The notes under the pieces are model-generated. The model did no database searches. It saw only the letters and a program-made list of their open reading frames with translations, and was not told the origin of the DNA. From Brevibacillus choshinensis (GTDB taxonomy: Bacteria > Bacillota > Bacilli > Brevibacillales > Brevibacillaceae): a stretch of DNA of 64,000 nucleotides. Below, in pieces: positions 48,610-56,903 of this stretch. Location of the stretch: NCBI RefSeq assembly GCF_001420695.1, contig NZ_LJJB01000010.1:1172575-1236574 (forward strand), written 5' to 3'. How positions within the stretch are numbered: position 1 is the first letter of the stretch; the number at the start of each line of letters is the position of its first letter. The position numbers and the translations under genes are program-made.

Positions 48610-48645
48610 TGAAATACCCTCCCTAACCATCTTTTTCACTAAAAA

Positions 48646-48660
48646 TGAATATCATTATCA
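48646..48660. promoter_or_regulatory. Fur box
   Basis: TGAATATCATTATCA, two mismatches to consensus, 37 bp upstream of the binding-protein start. Confidence 0.6.
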
Positions 48661-48845
48661 ATGAAAAGTTTTAAAAAAAAATAGACCTATATACGGTATT
48701 GGCTGCCTCCTTACCTATTCTCCCGATGCGCATGCGGCAGATCAAATGTTACAATTGTAACACTAATATAGATTTCTCTCTTTTTCAAATGATTTCACGC
48801 AAATCAGAGGGAAAATAGACAAACGAAAGGATTTGTCACTTTCAC

Positions 48846-49409
48846 ATGGAAATCCAAGGAAATCGATCCCAACAATCACGAGAATGGATCATCCTCGCCC
48901 TCTTGCAATTAATGGAATTTACTCCCTACTCGCAACTGTCCATCACAGAGATCGCTCGTAAAGCGGGGCTTGCACGGCAGACGTTTTATCGCAACTATCA
49001 GGATAAAGATGATATCTTGTTTGATTACTTGTGCCAGCTGTATGCGAAATTTTGGTTGCTTACCGACGAGCACGAAGTCTTTCATGAGGAGAGATTCATT
49101 ACCCTTTTTCGCATGTGGAAGGAACAAGCCCCCCCTTCTCTACTGACCAACATCAGCAATCGGGATCGTAAAATTAGACAAATCATCTTTCGGAGCCTCG
49201 AATACTCTATTCAGGAGCTATCCCGGACTCAATCGATGGAACATAAGGAGACACCCACAGAAGGGCTGTACTACTATGCACATCGATCTCTGTCCTCCAC
49301 CCTCCATGTCCTGCTGATTGAGTGGACGTTGCACCAGTTTCGGGAGACACCAGAAGAGATGGGGCGACTCGCCTATCAAATGACAAGCTCCATGCGCGCA
49401 CTGTTGTAG
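48846..49409 (+). CDS. TetR-family transcriptional regulator
   Basis: 187 residues. N-terminal TetR helix-turn-helix: YSQLSITEIARKAGLARQTFYRNYQDKDDIL (about residues 28-58 in two adjoining segments). The C-terminal ligand domain is unlike any I recognise. It is divergent from the siderophore receptor at 47614, which it might regulate along with Fur (inference). The ribosome site AAAGGAT is rather far from the ATG, so the start is a little uncertain. Confidence 0.85.
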   Translation: MEIQGNRSQQSREWIILALLQLMEFTPYSQLSITEIARKAGLARQTFYRNYQDKDDILFDYLCQLYAKFWLLTDEHEVFHEERFITLFRMWKEQAPPSLLTNISNRDRKIRQIIFRSLEYSIQELSRTQSMEHKETPTEGLYYYAHRSLSSTLHVLLIEWTLHQFRETPEEMGRLAYQMTSSMRALL

Positions 49410-49414
49410 CATGG

Positions 49415-49458
49415 AAAAAGCCTGCAGCTTTTGTTAACCATTCGGCCGCAGGCTTTTC
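49415..49458. terminator. Bidirectional terminator
   Basis: AAAAAGCCTGC pairs with GCAGGCTTTT around an 18-nt loop, between the TetR gene and the convergent 50-residue gene. Confidence 0.75.
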
Positions 49459-49471
49459 TATATGGTTTTGG

Positions 49472-49624
49472 CTATTGATCCAGTTCTTTTTGCGCCATTT
49501 CGTTGCTTGGTATCGGATCGATTTGCTCAGGTTTGCGGGAGTATGCTTTATTCGTGACCCAGATTGTGCTCCCGATAATGATAACGAATGTAATGACCAC
49601 CGCTATAATAAAACCCGTAGTCAT
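49472..49624 (-). CDS. Small single-pass membrane protein (50 aa), YtzI-like
   Basis: MTTGFIIAVV starts a hydrophobic helix of about 20 residues (3-23), followed by TNKAYS and a short polar tail. The ATG at 49624 has AGGGGGG at 7 nt, a strong site, which supports a real gene despite its size. It resembles the YtzI small membrane proteins of Bacillus as I recall them, mainly in the helix followed by KAYS. Function unknown. A 33-residue protein at 53515 has the same layout. Confidence 0.7.
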   Translation of the reverse strand: MTTGFIIAVVITFVIIIGSTIWVTNKAYSRKPEQIDPIPSNEMAQKELDQ

Positions 49625-49814
49625 CCATATTCCCCCCTGTAACTTTTAATCTCTTCATTATAACGGATTTGGTCTCTTCAGAAAGGCATTTATTCTGCCA
49701 ATCTCGTGAGTTTCAACACGATCCAGTTCATTCCACCATTTGCGATAGGAAATATACCTGCCCGCCGCGAATAGTACGACTACATACTCCAATGGCGAGG
49801 CAGGGAATAAAACA

Positions 49815-51686
49815 ATGGCCAAGCTCACATCCCCTATTCCGTGGAAAAAGAAGCGATCCAAAAAAGAAGCGTCTTCCCAACTGCTGTCTAATCAGCTCCT
49901 TCGCGCGTTTTTCCACAATACGACGGATGCGATTTCTTTCAGTGACATGGATAACAATCTCATCCTCGTCAACCAAGCATTTGAACATTACTATGGGTGG
50001 ACGCACGAAGAAATGAAAGAAACACCTTTTTGTTTTATTCCTACCGAATTCATCCGTGAATCTCAGCAATTATTCGATGCCGTCCGTACAATGGGCATAC
50101 ACCTCACCAACTACGAAACCATCCGTCAGCGCAAGGATGGCACCATTCTAGATGTCAACTTGACGATAGCCCCCGTATGCGATGAAAACGGTACGGTCAT
50201 TGGCTCCTCTTGTATCGCACGGGATATTTCTGATCGCAAGAGGGCCGAGGAAGCACTCAGAAAAAGCGAGACGAAGTACCGTCTTTTGATCGATCACACA
50301 CAAGATGTCGTCACGATCTACAATACGTCCATGGAGCGCATCTACATTTCGACCTCTGTTGAAGAGCATTTGGGGTACTCTGCCGAAGACTTCCATCCTC
50401 CCAGTCGTCTGCAGCTCATTCATCCCGAAGACCTGCCTATTTTACACGCCTATCATCAGAAAATATTGGCCACTAAGCAGCACGTCCAATTTGAAACCCG
50501 CTCGCTCAACAAGGATGGCTCTTCGGTAACGTTTGAGACCAGAGGCATACCCATTTTGAATGAGAGAGGCCAAGTCGAGAATATCATGTTTGTCTCACGC
50601 AATGTTATGGAACGGAAATCTTCTGAAGCAGCCTTGCTCAAAAGCGAAGGGATCAACAGAATTATCGCCGAGTACACGGACGATCTCATCATGATTACCA
50701 ACGCTGCGGGTGACGTCATCTATATATCCCCTTCCCATGAGCGAGTCATTGGACGAGACAAACCCATGTCACAGGTCACCCTGGATGACGTCCATCCCGA
50801 TGATCGCCATCTTGTCATCAAGCATTTTCAGCATTTGATTCTGTCACAAAAACCTGGGACTTGTGAATTTCGCTTTCAGTGCGCCAACGGCAAGTGGATC
50901 GTACTTGAGTCGAAAGGCGTTCCCATTATGACGAAGCAAGGTGAATGTGATGGATTTATCGTGGTGTCCCGTGATATCACTGAGCGTAGGCATAACGAAG
51001 AACTGCTGCGCAAAGCAGAAAAGCTCTCCTTGATCGGTGAACTGGCCGCAGGGATTGCCCATGAAATTCGCAACCCGCTGACTTCTTTAAAAGGCTTTAT
51101 CCAGCTGCTCTCCCCCTCCTTGCAAGACAACAAATTGTACGCCGACATTATGCTATCCGAGCTGGAGCGGATCAATTTCATCGTCAGTGAACTACTGGTT
51201 CTATCCAAACCACAAAATTTGCAAATCAAGTCACTTTCACTCGTCGTCCTGCTGCAAAATGTATTAGCCTTACTAGCTTCAGAAGCCAACCTAAAAAACA
51301 TCCGCTTCCAGACCTCGTTTGGAAAATGTCCGAACATCGCCGGCGAGGAGAATCAGTTGAAGCAGGTCTTTATCAATGTCATCAAGAACTCCATCGAAGC
51401 CATTTCTGAAAACGGCGAAATACGCATCTCCACCCGTATGCTCCCCAACCGCCAAGTACTCGTAAGGCTGGCAGACAATGGATGCGGCGTATCGGAAGAA
51501 TACATTGCCAAGTTGGGAGAGCCGTTCTTCACGACTAAAGAAAAAGGAACAGGTCTCGGGCTGATGATCAGCAGCAAAATCATCAAAGACCACAACGGCA
51601 GCTTTCAAATCACCAGCAAGAAAAACAAAGGGACTGTCGTCAAAATCACGTTGCCGATTGCCGAGGATCAAATTGGGTCATCCTAA
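49815..51686 (+). CDS. PAS-domain sensor histidine kinase, sporulation-kinase type
   Basis: 623 residues, no membrane helix. Three PAS domains (about 25-140, 150-265, 275-390), each ending in an S-R-D/N-x-x-E/D-R-K type segment. The HisKA domain has phospho-acceptor His416 in AAGIAHEIRNPLTSLKGF; the ATPase domain has N-box NVIKNSIEAI, DNGCGVSEE and GTGLGLMIS. This layout matches the KinA/KinE group that feeds phosphate to Spo0F in spore formers (family knowledge). No response regulator is adjacent, as expected for phosphorelay kinases. The ribosome site is weak, so the start is tentative. Confidence 0.88.
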   Translation: MAKLTSPIPWKKKRSKKEASSQLLSNQLLRAFFHNTTDAISFSDMDNNLILVNQAFEHYYGWTHEEMKETPFCFIPTEFIRESQQLFDAVRTMGIHLTNYETIRQRKDGTILDVNLTIAPVCDENGTVIGSSCIARDISDRKRAEEALRKSETKYRLLIDHTQDVVTIYNTSMERIYISTSVEEHLGYSAEDFHPPSRLQLIHPEDLPILHAYHQKILATKQHVQFETRSLNKDGSSVTFETRGIPILNERGQVENIMFVSRNVMERKSSEAALLKSEGINRIIAEYTDDLIMITNAAGDVIYISPSHERVIGRDKPMSQVTLDDVHPDDRHLVIKHFQHLILSQKPGTCEFRFQCANGKWIVLESKGVPIMTKQGECDGFIVVSRDITERRHNEELLRKAEKLSLIGELAAGIAHEIRNPLTSLKGFIQLLSPSLQDNKLYADIMLSELERINFIVSELLVLSKPQNLQIKSLSLVVLLQNVLALLASEANLKNIRFQTSFGKCPNIAGEENQLKQVFINVIKNSIEAISENGEIRISTRMLPNRQVLVRLADNGCGVSEEYIAKLGEPFFTTKEKGTGLGLMISSKIIKDHNGSFQITSKKNKGTVVKITLPIAEDQIGSS

Positions 51687-51721
51687 TGGGGTACGATGCC
51701 ACAGGTTATGGGAGGTGTCAC

Positions 51722-51856
51722 ATGGATTTGACCAAGATGAGCACAAGTGAATTTGTCGCCAAGATCCACGAGGCCCAGGCAAAGGATCTCAAGAACAAGC
51801 AGCATCAGGGATACAATCACCCTGAACAGCGCTTGCCCAGCAAGCAACGCGTCTAA
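51722..51856 (+). CDS. Small soluble protein (44 aa), DUF4023-like
   Basis: Starts MDLTKMSTSEFVAKIHEAQ and ends LPSKQRV. The ATG at 51722 is 6 nt after GGGAGG, 35 bp past the kinase stop. The pattern EFVxKxHExQxK...LPxKQ resembles the short DUF4023 proteins of Bacilli (recalled). Highly charged and probably helical; function unknown. A strong terminator follows. Confidence 0.75.
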   Translation: MDLTKMSTSEFVAKIHEAQAKDLKNKQHQGYNHPEQRLPSKQRV

Positions 51857-51859
51857 GAC

Positions 51860-51899
51860 AAAAGCCCACCCGGGAGCATGCTCCATCGGGTGGGCTTTT
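51860..51899. terminator. Bidirectional terminator
   Basis: Stem AAAAGCCCACCCG / CGGGTGGGCTTTT between convergent small genes. Confidence 0.9.
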
Positions 51900-51910
51900 C
51901 ACTTGCATGG

Positions 51911-52030
51911 TTATTGCGGATCTTGCTTGTTCAGATTGCGGTCACGCTCAGACTTTTGGTTCTGGCTCTTTTGCGTCTTGCTGCTGTGACCTTTGTTGCC
52001 GCCATTTTGGGTATTGCGATTGTTTGACAT
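51911..52030 (-). CDS. Small hydrophilic protein (39 aa), unknown
   Basis: Composition is dominated by Asn, Gln, Lys and Ser (starts MSNNRNTQNGG, ends NLNKQDPQ). ATG at 52030 with AAGGGAT upstream. It has no hydrophobic core and looks intrinsically disordered, like minor small acid-soluble spore proteins, but no specific family is recognised. Convergent with the DUF4023-like gene. Confidence 0.55.
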   Translation of the reverse strand: MSNNRNTQNGGNKGHSSKTQKSQNQKSERDRNLNKQDPQ

Positions 52031-52105
52031 GCTGATCCCTTCCTTTACGCCAAAGGTGGTGATGCCAAACGTAGTATGTCCCAAATGGTCATGGCTAACA
52101 GACTC

Positions 52106-53335
52106 TTACTTCGCTTCGCCGATGAATACTTTTTGTCCGTTCTCGTACTTGTACACATACACGGAAGCAAATGTGTTATCACCTTTGTCGTCGAACGTCA
52201 CGTTAACGAATTTTCCTTTGAAGTCTTTTGTTTTGTGAACAGCATCCAGTACTTGCTCACGAGATGGCTTTTTGCCGCCGTTTGCTTTGATCGCTTCTTC
52301 CAGACCATTCAGCATTACACCCATGGAATCATAACCGAAAGAAGTAAAGATCCCTACTTTGTTGCCAGTAGAGCTTTCGAAGTCGGAGATCCATTTCTTC
52401 CCATCTTCGGTTGCTCCTACGTCACCTACAGTGGAAGTGAACACAACGTTGTTCGCATTGTCGGCACCTGCGATTTTCACCATGTCTGCAGAGTCGTAGC
52501 CGTCTCCACCCATGAAGATTCCTTTGTAGCCTTTTTCACGAGCTTGTTTTACGATAATACCTGCGTCTGAGTAGTATCCGCCAAAGTAGACCATTTCAGG
52601 ATTCGCTGCAACGATTTGGTTGATAACCGCGCTGTAGTCTTTTTCGCCAGCAGTTACGCCCTCAAAGCCTACGATTTGTACGCCGTCTTTTTCAAATTGC
52701 TTCTTCACTTCTTCAGCCAGACCTTGACCATATGCTTGCTTGTCATGCATCAGGTAAGCTGTTTTGATATTCAGCTGGTTTTTCGCGTAAATGGCAGCTT
52801 TCGAGCCTTGTTGGTCGTCACGCGCACAAATGCGGTGTACGATCTTCTTGCCTTGCTCGGTCAGGTCGGAACCTGTAGCGGATGGGGAAACCATCACCAA
52901 TTTTTCTTGATCGTATTGAGCCGCTGCCGTAATGGAAGCACCCGTCGTCGCATGACCCACTACGCCTACTACGTCTGGGTTGGAAATCAGCATTTGTGCT
53001 ACTGCCACCCCTTGTTTCGGGTCAGCTTGGTCATCCTGTGCGGAAAGCTGTACATCAAAGCCCAGCTTTTTAAATGCTTCTTGCTTTTCTTTCAAAGCGT
53101 ATTCTGCACCGGCTTTAGCCGTGCTACCGTAATCAGAGTACTGACCGGACATTGGACCTACTACACCGATCACCAGCTTTTCCAAAGAGCCTCCTGCTGC
53201 GCCCCCGGTGCCACCACTTTGCTCCGTTTTACCGTTTTGTTGTGGAGCGGCACCTTGTCCTCCTCCACATCCTGCGAGAAGTGATCCCAACGCAAAAGTA
53301 GCTGCGAGAATTGACAGTGTCTTCTGTTTTTTCAT
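52106..53335 (-). CDS. LivJ-type branched-chain amino acid ABC transporter substrate-binding lipoprotein
   Basis: 409 residues from the ATG at 53335 (GGGGG 9 nt upstream; the ATG at 53344 is too close). Lipobox LLAGC near residue 23. Type I periplasmic binding fold with VIGVVGPMSGQYSDYG, VGVVGHATTGASITAA and VSPSATGSDLTEQG. The family binds Leu, Ile, Val or related amino acids. No permease or ATPase genes are near, so it must work with a transporter encoded elsewhere. Confidence 0.88.
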   Translation of the reverse strand: MKKQKTLSILAATFALGSLLAGCGGGQGAAPQQNGKTEQSGGTGGAAGGSLEKLVIGVVGPMSGQYSDYGSTAKAGAEYALKEKQEAFKKLGFDVQLSAQDDQADPKQGVAVAQMLISNPDVVGVVGHATTGASITAAAQYDQEKLVMVSPSATGSDLTEQGKKIVHRICARDDQQGSKAAIYAKNQLNIKTAYLMHDKQAYGQGLAEEVKKQFEKDGVQIVGFEGVTAGEKDYSAVINQIVAANPEMVYFGGYYSDAGIIVKQAREKGYKGIFMGGDGYDSADMVKIAGADNANNVVFTSTVGDVGATEDGKKWISDFESSTGNKVGIFTSFGYDSMGVMLNGLEEAIKANGGKKPSREQVLDAVHKTKDFKGKFVNVTFDDKGDNTFASVYVYKYENGQKVFIGEAK

Positions 53336-53465
53336 AGCATTCATCCCCCTCTTTATTTACGAACAAACTATGAACTACTACTACATTGTAAAATAAATTA
53401 GAAAATTTGCAACAGAAATAACAATTTTTCTATTTCATATGATTTTAATTTATATATACAAATGA

Positions 53466-53495
53466 AAATAGCCGCATCCGCAGAGGATACGACCA
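53466..53495 (-). terminator. Terminator after 33-residue gene
   Basis: In RNA, GUCGUAUCC pairs with GGAUGCGGC (two G-U pairs) around UCUGC, followed by UAUUUU. Confidence 0.65.
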
Positions 53496-53514
53496 TTTTT
53501 CTGGAAAATAATAT

Positions 53515-53616
53515 CTACTCTTTGTATTTTTGGGAATACGCTTTGCAGATAATGTAAATGGCCACAGCCACAAAGCCGATGATCATAGCTACGCTGGCAA
53601 ACGTAGTACCTAGCAT
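53515..53616 (-). CDS. Small single-pass membrane protein (33 aa)
   Basis: MLGTTFASVAMIIGFVAVAI leads into a membrane helix of about 22 residues, then CKAYSQKYKE. ATG at 53616 with AGGAG 8 nt upstream and a terminator just downstream, which together support a real gene. No known family is certain. Helix followed by KAYS is shared with the protein at 49472. Confidence 0.65.
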   Translation of the reverse strand: MLGTTFASVAMIIGFVAVAIYIICKAYSQKYKE

Positions 53617-53712
53617 AGTTGGTTCTCCTCTCCGTTGCGCGGGCATTGCCTCTATTATACGAGATGCAAAGAGACAACGACAACGGATGAATCATCCAGA
53701 GTGTACCTTTCC

Positions 53713-54177
53713 TTACGATTTGATTTCGATCGTGAGGTTGTAAGTCAATTTCTTCGCATCATAGCTTACTTTTGCACCCAGCTCCTGAGCGATATACACG
53801 AGGGGAACTAACACAGCGCCTGTAGTTACACGCGGAGCATACGGGACTCTCGCTTCCTTGCCGTTTTTGTAGGCAAACGTACTGTTTTGGTACATACGCA
53901 GCGCATATTTACTGTCTTTTGCGACTAGAAGAGACTCGCTCATGGTATCCCAAGCAGCAGAACCTCCGAGTGCAATCGCCAATGTACTTGCATTTACGTA
54001 CGCTACCCCATTTTCCGTTACGATGTCTTGAGGAAAAGGAAGCTCCTTGCCGTTCAGGTTGACTGTGATCTTTTGCTGCTGTACAGGAGCAGATTGGGCA
54101 AAAGCGGCGGTTGCTGCGACACTGCCAGTCAATAGAGCTGCGGTGAGCAACATGGTGGAAACTTTGCGTTGAATCAT
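53713..54177 (-). CDS. Secreted copper-amine-oxidase-N-type (stalk) domain protein
   Basis: 154 residues from the ATG at 54177, placed by AAGGAG. Signal peptide ending AAFAQSA (about residue 30). The remainder is one stalk domain of the Cu_amine_oxidN1 type: VNLNGKELPFPQD, VNASTLAIALGGSAAWD and VPLVYIAQELGAKVSYD. In Bacillales this domain is common in cell-wall proteins; it does not indicate amine oxidase activity. Function unknown. Confidence 0.8.
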   Translation of the reverse strand: MIQRKVSTMLLTAALLTGSVAATAAFAQSAPVQQQKITVNLNGKELPFPQDIVTENGVAYVNASTLAIALGGSAAWDTMSESLLVAKDSKYALRMYQNSTFAYKNGKEARVPYAPRVTTGAVLVPLVYIAQELGAKVSYDAKKLTYNLTIEIKS

Positions 54178-54380
54178 GATAAACACTCCTTATTCACTAT
54201 GAAATTACTTCCAATTTTGTAACTTTCGACACATATGTGCTTATTCCTTTTTTCATACCCATTCTTTTCCTATGTAGAAGAAGTGCCGTTGATGCCCAAA
54301 CTATGACTAACAGACGTCATGAACGAAATTTTTCTCGGGCAAAAATAATATCCCACGAACAAATGTTTTTGTGCACAACC

Positions 54381-54401
54381 TGTTGATAAGTCTGTGGATA
54401 A
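54381..54401 (+). promoter_or_regulatory. Pair of DnaA-box-like sites
   Basis: TGTTGATAA (54381-54389) and TGTGGATAA (54393-54401), reverse complements TTATCAACA and the perfect DnaA box TTATCCACA, 3 bp apart and just before the gene at 54422. A weaker third match, TTGTGCACAA, is at 54370-54379. Confidence 0.5.
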
Positions 54402-54421
54402 CTTATAAGAGCGAGGTAGTC

Positions 54422-54637
54422 ATGGCAGAAGAACGTTTTTTCCTGATCTATCAAGAAGCAAGTGACGAAGAATGCCTGCTGACCATCCAGCCCTACAAAG
54501 ACCACCAGTCGCTGGCCGAAGCCATCAATCAGCTGCAGACCAAGCAAGTCGACGAGTACACCATCATCCAGGGAAAAAAGATGACGGCAACGCTTCGTCT
54601 CGCGGTAGAGCTGACTGAGGCAGAAGAACAAGAATAA
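54422..54637 (+). CDS. Small soluble protein of unknown function (71 aa)
   Basis: Starts MAEERFFLIYQEASDEEC; acidic, predicted alpha/beta, no membrane helix or known motif. The ATG at 54422 follows GAGG by 5 nt; an upstream in-frame ATG lies within the DnaA-box region without a ribosome site. Not recognised. It precedes clpP on the same strand but clpP has its own promoter. Confidence 0.7.
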   Translation: MAEERFFLIYQEASDEECLLTIQPYKDHQSLAEAINQLQTKQVDEYTIIQGKKMTATLRLAVELTEAEEQE

Positions 54638-54710
54638 ATGTTTTCTTTTGGCAATAGGTTTAAGGGTAGAGAAGATGGCAAACATGGTAGGGAAGGCTTG
54701 CAGTTAAGTG

Positions 54711-54740
54711 TTTGACCTTCATTGACCTTTTGTGTATGAT
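54711..54740 (+). promoter_or_regulatory. clpP promoter overlapped by CtsR operator
   Basis: CtsR site TTTGACCTTCATTGACCTTT (54711-54730), the inverse of AGGTCAA-N3-AGGTCAAA. The first TTGACC (54712-54717) is also the -35 box; TATGAT (54735-54740) is the -10 at 17-bp spacing. Binding would block polymerase, as is known for CtsR at clp genes. Confidence 0.88.
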
Positions 54741-54768
54741 ATTCTTACAAAGAGAGGAGGAAGACTAG

Positions 54769-55371
54769 ATGCACATGAATTTGATCCCTACTGTCATTGA
54801 ACAGACCAACCGCGGTGAACGTGCTTATGATATTTATTCGCGCCTGCTCAAGGACCGCATCATCTTTCTGGGGACCCCCATTAACGACACGGTAGCGAAT
54901 ATTGTGGTGGCCCAGTTGTTGTTCCTTCAGGCGGAAGATCCAGACAAAGATATTTCTCTGTACATCAATAGCCCTGGCGGTTCCATTACAGCCGGTATGG
55001 CCATTTACGATACGATGAATTTCATCAAGCCTGCTGTCTCCACGATTTGTATCGGTATGGCAGCTTCGATGGGTGCCTTCTTGCTGGCAGCCGGAGAAAA
55101 AGGCAAGCGTTTTGCGCTTCCTAACAGTGAAGTGATGATCCACCAACCACTTGGTGGTGCTCAGGGTCAAGCGAGCGACATCGAAATCGCCGCAAAACGC
55201 ATCCTGAAAATGCGTGACCACTTGAACCGTATCCTGGCTGAGCGTACCGGACAGCCTCTGGAGCGCATCGAGAAAGATACGGATCGCGACAACTTCCTCA
55301 GTGCCGCTGATGCTGTGGAATACGGACTGATCGATAAAGTGATCACTTCTGAGCCTTCATCGAAAAAGTAA
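54769..55371 (+). CDS. clpP: ATP-dependent Clp protease proteolytic subunit
   Basis: 200 residues. Catalytic triad Ser100 ([10 protein letters not shown]), His125 ([10 protein letters not shown]) and Asp174 (TDRDNF). ATG at 54769, 8 nt after GAGGAGG. Forms a double-ring peptidase with ClpC, ClpX or ClpE; it degrades misfolded and ssrA-tagged proteins. Control by CtsR is indicated by the operator upstream. Confidence 0.98.
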   Translation: MHMNLIPTVIEQTNRGERAYDIYSRLLKDRIIFLGTPINDTVANIVVAQLLFLQAEDPDKDISLYINSPGGSITAGMAIYDTMNFIKPAVSTICIGMAASMGAFLLAAGEKGKRFALPNSEVMIHQPLGGAQGQASDIEIAAKRILKMRDHLNRILAERTGQPLERIEKDTDRDNFLSAADAVEYGLIDKVITSEPSSKK

Positions 55372-55385
55372 CATCTATAGAATGA

Positions 55386-55420
55386 AAAGAACACCCGACC
55401 ACATTGGCCGGGTGTTTTGT
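55386..55420. terminator. Terminator after clpP
   Basis: AACACCCG pairs with CGGGTGTT around an 11-nt loop, followed by TTTG; also faces the convergent phosphoesterase. Confidence 0.8.
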
Positions 55421-55442
55421 TGTTTTACTATCGGAACTTCTA

Positions 55443-56195
55443 CTATTCAGCTGGGATATATGCGTATCCCGTGCGAATGGCATAACCGTAATCCGGTCTA
55501 CCCTTTTCCTCTGCGATTCGGCTAGCCTGCTCCCAATCGTAGGGCAGACTGACTTGCTCGACCTTCCAGCCGTGCTTTGTGTGCCACAAAATAGCGTATT
55601 TGGCGTGTGGAGACATCGATTCCATGACGTGGGGAAAGGGTGCATCCTCGAAATAAGCGGGAAAGCCTACGCTGCCGGGATTGATCACGAGCTTCCCATC
55701 TGGTAGCTGCACACTCTTTGGCAAGTGCGTATGACCACAGACAATGATGTCTTGCGGTGTAGACTGTAGCTGCTGCGTGACAGCAGAAAGGCTTTTCCCC
55801 ACCGCTCCGCTGTCGATGACCTCCTCCAACAAATACTCTTCATCAGAGAAGGGAGTTCCGTGACAAAAGAGGATGTCCTCGTACACCCATGTTTTCCGAA
55901 AGGTCCGGATCCATTCCAGGTGATCGGAGGTGAGCAATGGCTTCACTTGCTGAAACGTGAGCGACTCGCTCTCTTCCTGCAGCAAGATTCGATCGCAGTT
56001 TCCCATGATCGAAATGATATTGGGATTCGCCATTAGCCGCTCTGCAGTTTCCAGAGGTGCAATGGGGCCGAATAAGACGTCTCCCAGATTCACGATGGTG
56101 TCGATGCCTCTTTCGGCAATATCGGACAGAACGACATCGAGCGCAAATACGTTACTGTGCACATCTGACAAAACAGCAATCCCTTTGATCGACAT
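55443..56195 (-). CDS. Metallophosphoesterase
   Basis: 250 residues with all calcineurin-like metal motifs: SDVHSN (about 9-14), NLGDVLFGP, MGNCDR and CGHTHLP. Likely a phosphodiesterase or phosphatase; the substrate is unknown. Its ATG overlaps the stop of the monooxygenase gene by one base (TAATG), so it is translationally coupled and under the same Fur box. Confidence 0.85.
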   Translation of the reverse strand: MSIKGIAVLSDVHSNVFALDVVLSDIAERGIDTIVNLGDVLFGPIAPLETAERLMANPNIISIMGNCDRILLQEESESLTFQQVKPLLTSDHLEWIRTFRKTWVYEDILFCHGTPFSDEEYLLEEVIDSGAVGKSLSAVTQQLQSTPQDIIVCGHTHLPKSVQLPDGKLVINPGSVGFPAYFEDAPFPHVMESMSPHAKYAILWHTKHGWKVEQVSLPYDWEQASRIAEEKGRPDYGYAIRTGYAYIPAE

Positions 56196-56518
56196 TATTC
56201 AACGGCCGCCTTCTTCACAGACTTCACTTCGTATAGGTCACCTTCTGAACTTACGATATATTCAGGCTTTTGCTTGCCCAGGTTTGCTTTGTGGCCTGCG
56301 ATATGGGCATCACTCTTTTCCCATTGCTTCCAGTGTGCCTCTGACTCCCAACGAACGATGACCATGACCTCTTCGTCGCCACGAATCACTTTTTTTACGA
56401 GAACCGTAGAGTCAATGAATCCTTCCTGCTTTTCAATGATCCCTTCCCCACTGAAGCGACTTACGATCTTATCTGCATTCCCTGCCGTTACTACCGTTTT
56501 TCGAACTTGTACAAACAC
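56195..56518 (-). CDS. Heme-degrading monooxygenase, HmoA/ABM type
   Basis: 107 residues from a GTG at 56518, which has GGGGAGGG 7 nt upstream; an ATG at 56557 would place that site inside the gene. FVQVRKTVVTAG at the start, then the ABM-fold core VMVIVRWESEAHWKQWEKSDAH, as in Bacillus HmoA/HmoB enzymes that open heme to release iron. A Fur box at 56564-56578 supports an iron role. Confidence 0.8.
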   Translation of the reverse strand: MFVQVRKTVVTAGNADKIVSRFSGEGIIEKQEGFIDSTVLVKKVIRGDEEVMVIVRWESEAHWKQWEKSDAHIAGHKANLGKQKPEYIVSSEGDLYEVKSVKKAAVE

Positions 56519-56563
56519 ACTGGCACCCTCCCCGATACGTATCTTCTTACCTATCATTATAAT

Positions 56564-56578
56564 TGATAGTGATTATCA
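56564..56578. promoter_or_regulatory. Fur box
   Basis: TGATAGTGATTATCA (one mismatch to consensus), 46 bp upstream of the monooxygenase start. Confidence 0.8.
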
Positions 56579-56691
56579 GTGTCAAATTTGAGCCTGCTGG
56601 CTATCAAGCAATAACAGGCTGAGCAAAAGAACATAGAAAAACCGAACGCTCATTGGGGAACTACCCGCTGTTCGCTCGGTTTGGTTTGCTG

Positions 56692-56880
56692 TCAGAGCTC
56701 TCGCTTTTCCTCCAGTTGACCCACTTCTACCCTCAAACTGCTGGCAGGATTTCGTTCCGTATGGATGCGTGCAGTCTGCGTGGACTCATCCAATTCGTCT
56801 ATCCATACGTTATCTCCCTTGTAATGGACAACGATTTTTTCGGCGGAGCGGACAATCTCCTGTGCACGTGTCAGATCCAT
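56692..56880 (-). CDS. sspH: Small acid-soluble spore protein H
   Basis: 62 residues. MDLTRAQEIVRSAEKIVVHY, then IDELDESTQTARIHTERNP and VGQLEE match the SspH family pattern. ATG at 56880 after AAGGAGGG. SASP-H proteins are made in the forespore; this gene supports a spore-forming host. Confidence 0.88.
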   Translation of the reverse strand: MDLTRAQEIVRSAEKIVVHYKGDNVWIDELDESTQTARIHTERNPASSLRVEVGQLEEKREL

Positions 56881-56903
56881 TCTGGTTCCCTCCTTATCAA
56901 GTC

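Noticed and set aside
49658-49861. Minus-strand open frame of 67 codons with hydrophobic part
   Set aside because: Starts inside the kinase coding sequence with a TTG and no ribosome site.
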